Below are positions 13,816 to 15,549 of a stretch of 15,549 nucleotides of DNA, piece by piece; positions within the stretch are counted from its first letter, which is position 1; each line of letters opens with the position of its first letter. The notes under the pieces were generated by a model. It had not been told where the DNA came from and did no database searches. It saw only the letters and a list, made by a program, of their open reading frames with translations. This DNA is from Hydnum rufescens UP504 (lineage: Eukaryota; Basidiomycota; Agaricomycetes; Cantharellales; Hydnaceae): NCBI GenBank assembly GCA_014904985.1, contig MU129025.1, forward strand, positions 1-15,549, in the 5' to 3' direction. The position numbers and the translations under genes are program-made.

Positions 13816-14052
13816 GGTAGCAGCCAAGTGAGTGGAAAAAGATACATTTTTGGGTCTTCCTGTGGCTAGCTATTCGAGTCTACTTACGTAAACAGATACG
13901 AATCTAGCTAAAGCCGGGGCAGCACCAAACTCCTGTGGAGAAGCTTTCCACCAGAGTATTTGAGAAGAAAAGGAAAAAAGGAAGTAAGAAAGGAGTGAAT
14001 ACATTGGTTCATAGTGGTAGCAACGTTTTAATAGGGCCGAGTGCCAGTCGGA
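13816..14052. other. CpG-retaining linker before heptad array 2
   Basis: This segment joins LTR-like copy 2 to array 2. A plus-strand frame from 13935 is Lys-rich and then runs into the array; it is judged incidental. A near-palindrome GTGGAGAAGCTTTCCAC is near 13935-13951. No gene is supported. Confidence 0.4.
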
Positions 14053-14583
14053 CTAATATCCCACTAACAACTGTGAAGGATCCAACCACAGGTGTGAAGA
14101 ATCCAGCTGTGACTGCAAAGGATCCAGCTGCAAGTGTGGAGAATCCAACTGCAAGTGTGAAGAATCCAACCATGAGTGCAAAGAATCCAACTGCAGGTGT
14201 GAAGAATCCAGCCATGACTGTGAAGAATCCAACTGCAACTGCAAAGAATCCAACTGTGACTGCAAAGAGTTCAGCTGTGACTGCAAAAAACCCAACTGTG
14301 AAGAATCATATGGGCTGACTGGCTGGGGGTCTGAGGATTCCATTGGAAATGACTGAGGGACTGGTGGTTTTGTGAGTACAGCAGTCACTTTAGTCAATGT
14401 GTCTAGGAGTGTATTGACAGTAATGTCATCCTTTTTGACACCCTCCTGGGCATGTGAGTGGCATTTATGGCTCAGGGGATCAAAGTAGCTGTGCTTACTT
14501 TTCCTTGGATGTCCAGCAACTCCACCTAATGCACCCTCAAAAAGGTACCTATTAGGTGGGTTCCAGTTGCATTGGCCTTTGAC
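14053..14583 (-). CDS. Coding exon: YFDP motif followed by leucine-heptad coiled coil (partial)
   Basis: The minus strand is open for 177 codons, from a possible acceptor (CTCTTAG|GTC at 14583/14584) to TAG at 14053-14055. Residues ~1-30 read CNWNPPNRYLFEGALGGVAG; then KSKHSYFDPLSHKCHSHAQE (YFDP codons near 14476-14487) and a Pro/Ser-rich stretch (KPPVPQSFPMESSDPQPVSP). About 11 heptads (LQSQLNSLQSQLDSLQLQ and so on) follow to the end, with Leu at positions a and often d. This predicts a leucine-zipper-like coiled coil. There is no in-frame ATG before the proline-rich part, so an upstream exon or a truncated start is implied. YFDP..HK..H is shared with the pseudogene at 6553-7639. The family is unknown. 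Confidence 0.45.
   Translation of the reverse strand, partial: VKGQCNWNPPNRYLFEGALGGVAGHPRKSKHSYFDPLSHKCHSHAQEGVKKDDITVNTLLDTLTKVTAVLTKPPVPQSFPMESSDPQPVSPYDSSQLGFLQSQLNSLQSQLDSLQLQLDSSQSWLDSSHLQLDSLHSWLDSSHLQLDSPHLQLDPLQSQLDSSHLWLDPSQLLVGY
14075..14307 (-). repeat. 21-bp minisatellite array 2 (about 11 units, heptad-coding)
   Basis: Units of 21 bp start at 14075 and every 21 bp to 14285. The penultimate unit is shortened to 15 bp and a partial unit follows. The consensus matches array 1 (GAAGAATCCAACTGCAAGTG). Length changes are multiples of three (the 6-bp deletion included), so the minus-strand heptad frame is kept throughout. Confidence 0.9.
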
Positions 14584-14737
14584 CTAAGAGGTGGTTTTTA
14601 TACAGGCACATCTGGGCAGTGTCTAAAGGTGTTCAAAAGATGAAAAATTTCTAAGTCCCTATAATAGGCACACCTATCTGTGCCCACTGCAGGCACCACT
14701 CCCAGGCTTTTTAACTATTTGATAGGCATTCTGGGGT

Positions 14738-14939
14738 TGATTTAGGCATGCCTAAATCAGTTGTGTCTAATGATGTCTAGAGCTTAATTATTGACTTTGA
14801 ATTGAAGAAGCCTATCCAGGGTTGATTTAGACATGCCTAAATCAGTGATGTCTAGTGATGTGTAGAGTCAGGTGCTGCTCCAGGGGTTTTACAATGACTT
14901 GATGGACACCCTGCAGTTGATTTAGGCATGCCTAAATCA
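14738..14939. repeat. Three 22-bp palindromes in ~90-bp direct repeats
   Basis: TGATTTAGGCATGCCTAAATCA is a perfect palindrome at 14738-14759 and 14918-14939. At 14823-14844 one base differs (TTTAGACATGCC). Each is followed by TG-TCTA-type words (GTGTCTA, GATGTCTAG), so the repeating unit is 85-95 bp. Clustered perfect palindromes like these suggest binding sites for a dimeric protein or a transposon subterminal region. Confidence 0.8.
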
Positions 14940-15061
14940 GCTGTGTCTAGTCATGTCTAGAGCTTGCTATATCTTGTTAGAGTTTCCTGGTGTGTTCATG
15001 AGGGCTTAGTATGCAGTGTGTCTACTGGTGGATAAATTAGAACAGGTTGACCATCACCAGG

Positions 15062-15183
15062 AGGTGTCTAATTGTGTGCCTAAGCATGTCTAAGCATGTC
15101 TAGGGGTGTCTAAGCTTGTCTGGGCATGTCTAGGTGTCTAGGCATGTCTAAGCATGTCTAGGCATGTCTAGGTGTCTAGGCAG
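15062..15183. repeat. Tandem array of (A)GGCATGTCTA-type 10-12-mers
   Basis: About ten imperfect copies of GCATGTCTA(G/A) with spacers of 0-3 bases, plus GTGTCTA variants. TAGGCATGTCTA is the reverse complement of TAGACATGCCTA in the middle palindrome upstream. The array and the palindromes therefore share one core. Subterminal arrays of this size are known from CACTA-type elements; membership here is inferred. Confidence 0.75.
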
Positions 15184-15549
15184 GTAACTTGGGACTGAGT
15201 TTAGTACAAATATTATATAATTATTCCTAAATGGTATCCAGTTACATAATACATGTATCCTATCTTAAAAAAATGCCAAAATGCAGAAATTAAATGAAGT
15301 ACATCCAAAGAATATTTAGGCATCCAGCCCAATGGGGGCCCAGGACCAGGGGGAGGTGCCTGAGATGGATGGATGGACCCCTGGGGACCCTGATAAAGTG
15401 AAAAAATGTTACGAGTCATACTCGCAATTCATAACTACTCTCCCCCCCTCACAACTACACCCCCACCCTTGCAACACCCCCCCCCTCATTTGCCACAAGC
15501 CTCTCATGGTTATGGCATATTCCCCACAGTCCTCTTGCGACATTTGTTG
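15184..15549. other. No supportable gene; C-rich right end
   Basis: The region includes short G/C runs near 15334-15390 with GGATGGATGGA. C-runs interrupted by CAACTACA/CATTTGCCAC lie from 15440 to the end. A minus-strand frame of 68 codons (15213-15419) with a PPPGPGPP stretch has no other support. Confidence 0.4.

Noticed and set aside
11637..14307. CRISPR-like arrays
   Set aside because: The 21-bp units are head-to-tail without unique spacers, and the genome appears eukaryotic; they are minisatellites.
13935..14318. Plus-strand Lys-rich frame running into AKNPT repeats
   Set aside because: It overlaps the array antisense to the favoured exon; its openness follows from the 21-bp unit length.
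12783..14583. A complete LTR retrotransposon with internal coding region
   Set aside because: No reverse transcriptase, RNase H, protease or integrase motif was seen and no second LTR copy follows; only LTR-like promoter sequence is supported.
15213..15419. Minus-strand proline/glycine-rich 68-codon frame
   Set aside because: Short, with a low-complexity PPPGPGPP core and no paralog, splice or promoter support in the window.
1..15549. tRNA or rRNA genes
   Set aside because: No cloverleaf-like A/B box pairs or conserved rRNA blocks were noticed on either strand; a covariance-model scan would settle it.

Overview
The window looks like a transposon-rich, gene-poor stretch of a filamentous fungal genome, most likely a basidiomycete (Agaricomycetes). 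This rests on an IS630/Tc1-like DDE transposase of a type I associate with basidiomycetes, on candidate introns of about 50-62 bp, on pronounced CpG loss in most old sequence, and on densely nested mobile-element debris. No intact housekeeping gene, rRNA or tRNA was recognised. Species-level placement is not possible from this sequence alone.

Layout. 1-412: degenerate 299-bp direct duplication. 475-834 and 4386-5034: two copies of one dispersed repeat carrying a conserved minus-strand reading frame; the second copy is split by a 274-bp PIF/Harbinger-type MITE (4526-4799) with TTA target duplications. 1868-2011: cysteine-rich exon fragment. 2121-2515 and 13365-13815: two copies of an LTR-like repeat, the first CpG-decayed and the second CpG-preserved. 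2569-4076: three clusters of hairpins built on CAGGTTCAGGTTTAAAC, flanking a small minus-strand membrane-protein frame (3062-3439). 5100-5360: G/C hairpin, AAT microsatellite and an inverted repeat. 5346-5576: fragment of a protein domain also found in the 272-residue frame at 10709-11527. 5919-6360: minus-strand LTR-like block. 6553-7639: decayed multi-exon minus-strand pseudogene. 8204-10591: broken plus-strand IS630-like transposon, split at about 8441-9650 by a second insertion. 11637-11866 and 14075-14307: two 21-bp minisatellites that encode leucine heptads on the minus strand. 11871-12776: CpG-rich island with three 160-bp modules, followed by an LTR-like promoter block (about 12783-13782). 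14738-15183: three 22-bp palindromes and an array of a related 12-mer.

The recognisable pieces do not form an operon or pathway. Plus-strand material is mostly transposon and promoter sequence. The unassigned protein-like frames are almost all on the minus strand and share pieces with one another: the YPD domain, the YFDP..HK motif, and the heptad arrays. They may belong to one or a few repeat-carried gene families. CpG content divides the window sharply: blocks at about 11871-12776 and 13260-14060 keep CpG, while most of the rest has lost it to TpG/CpA, as expected for old methylated repeats next to younger or protected insertions.
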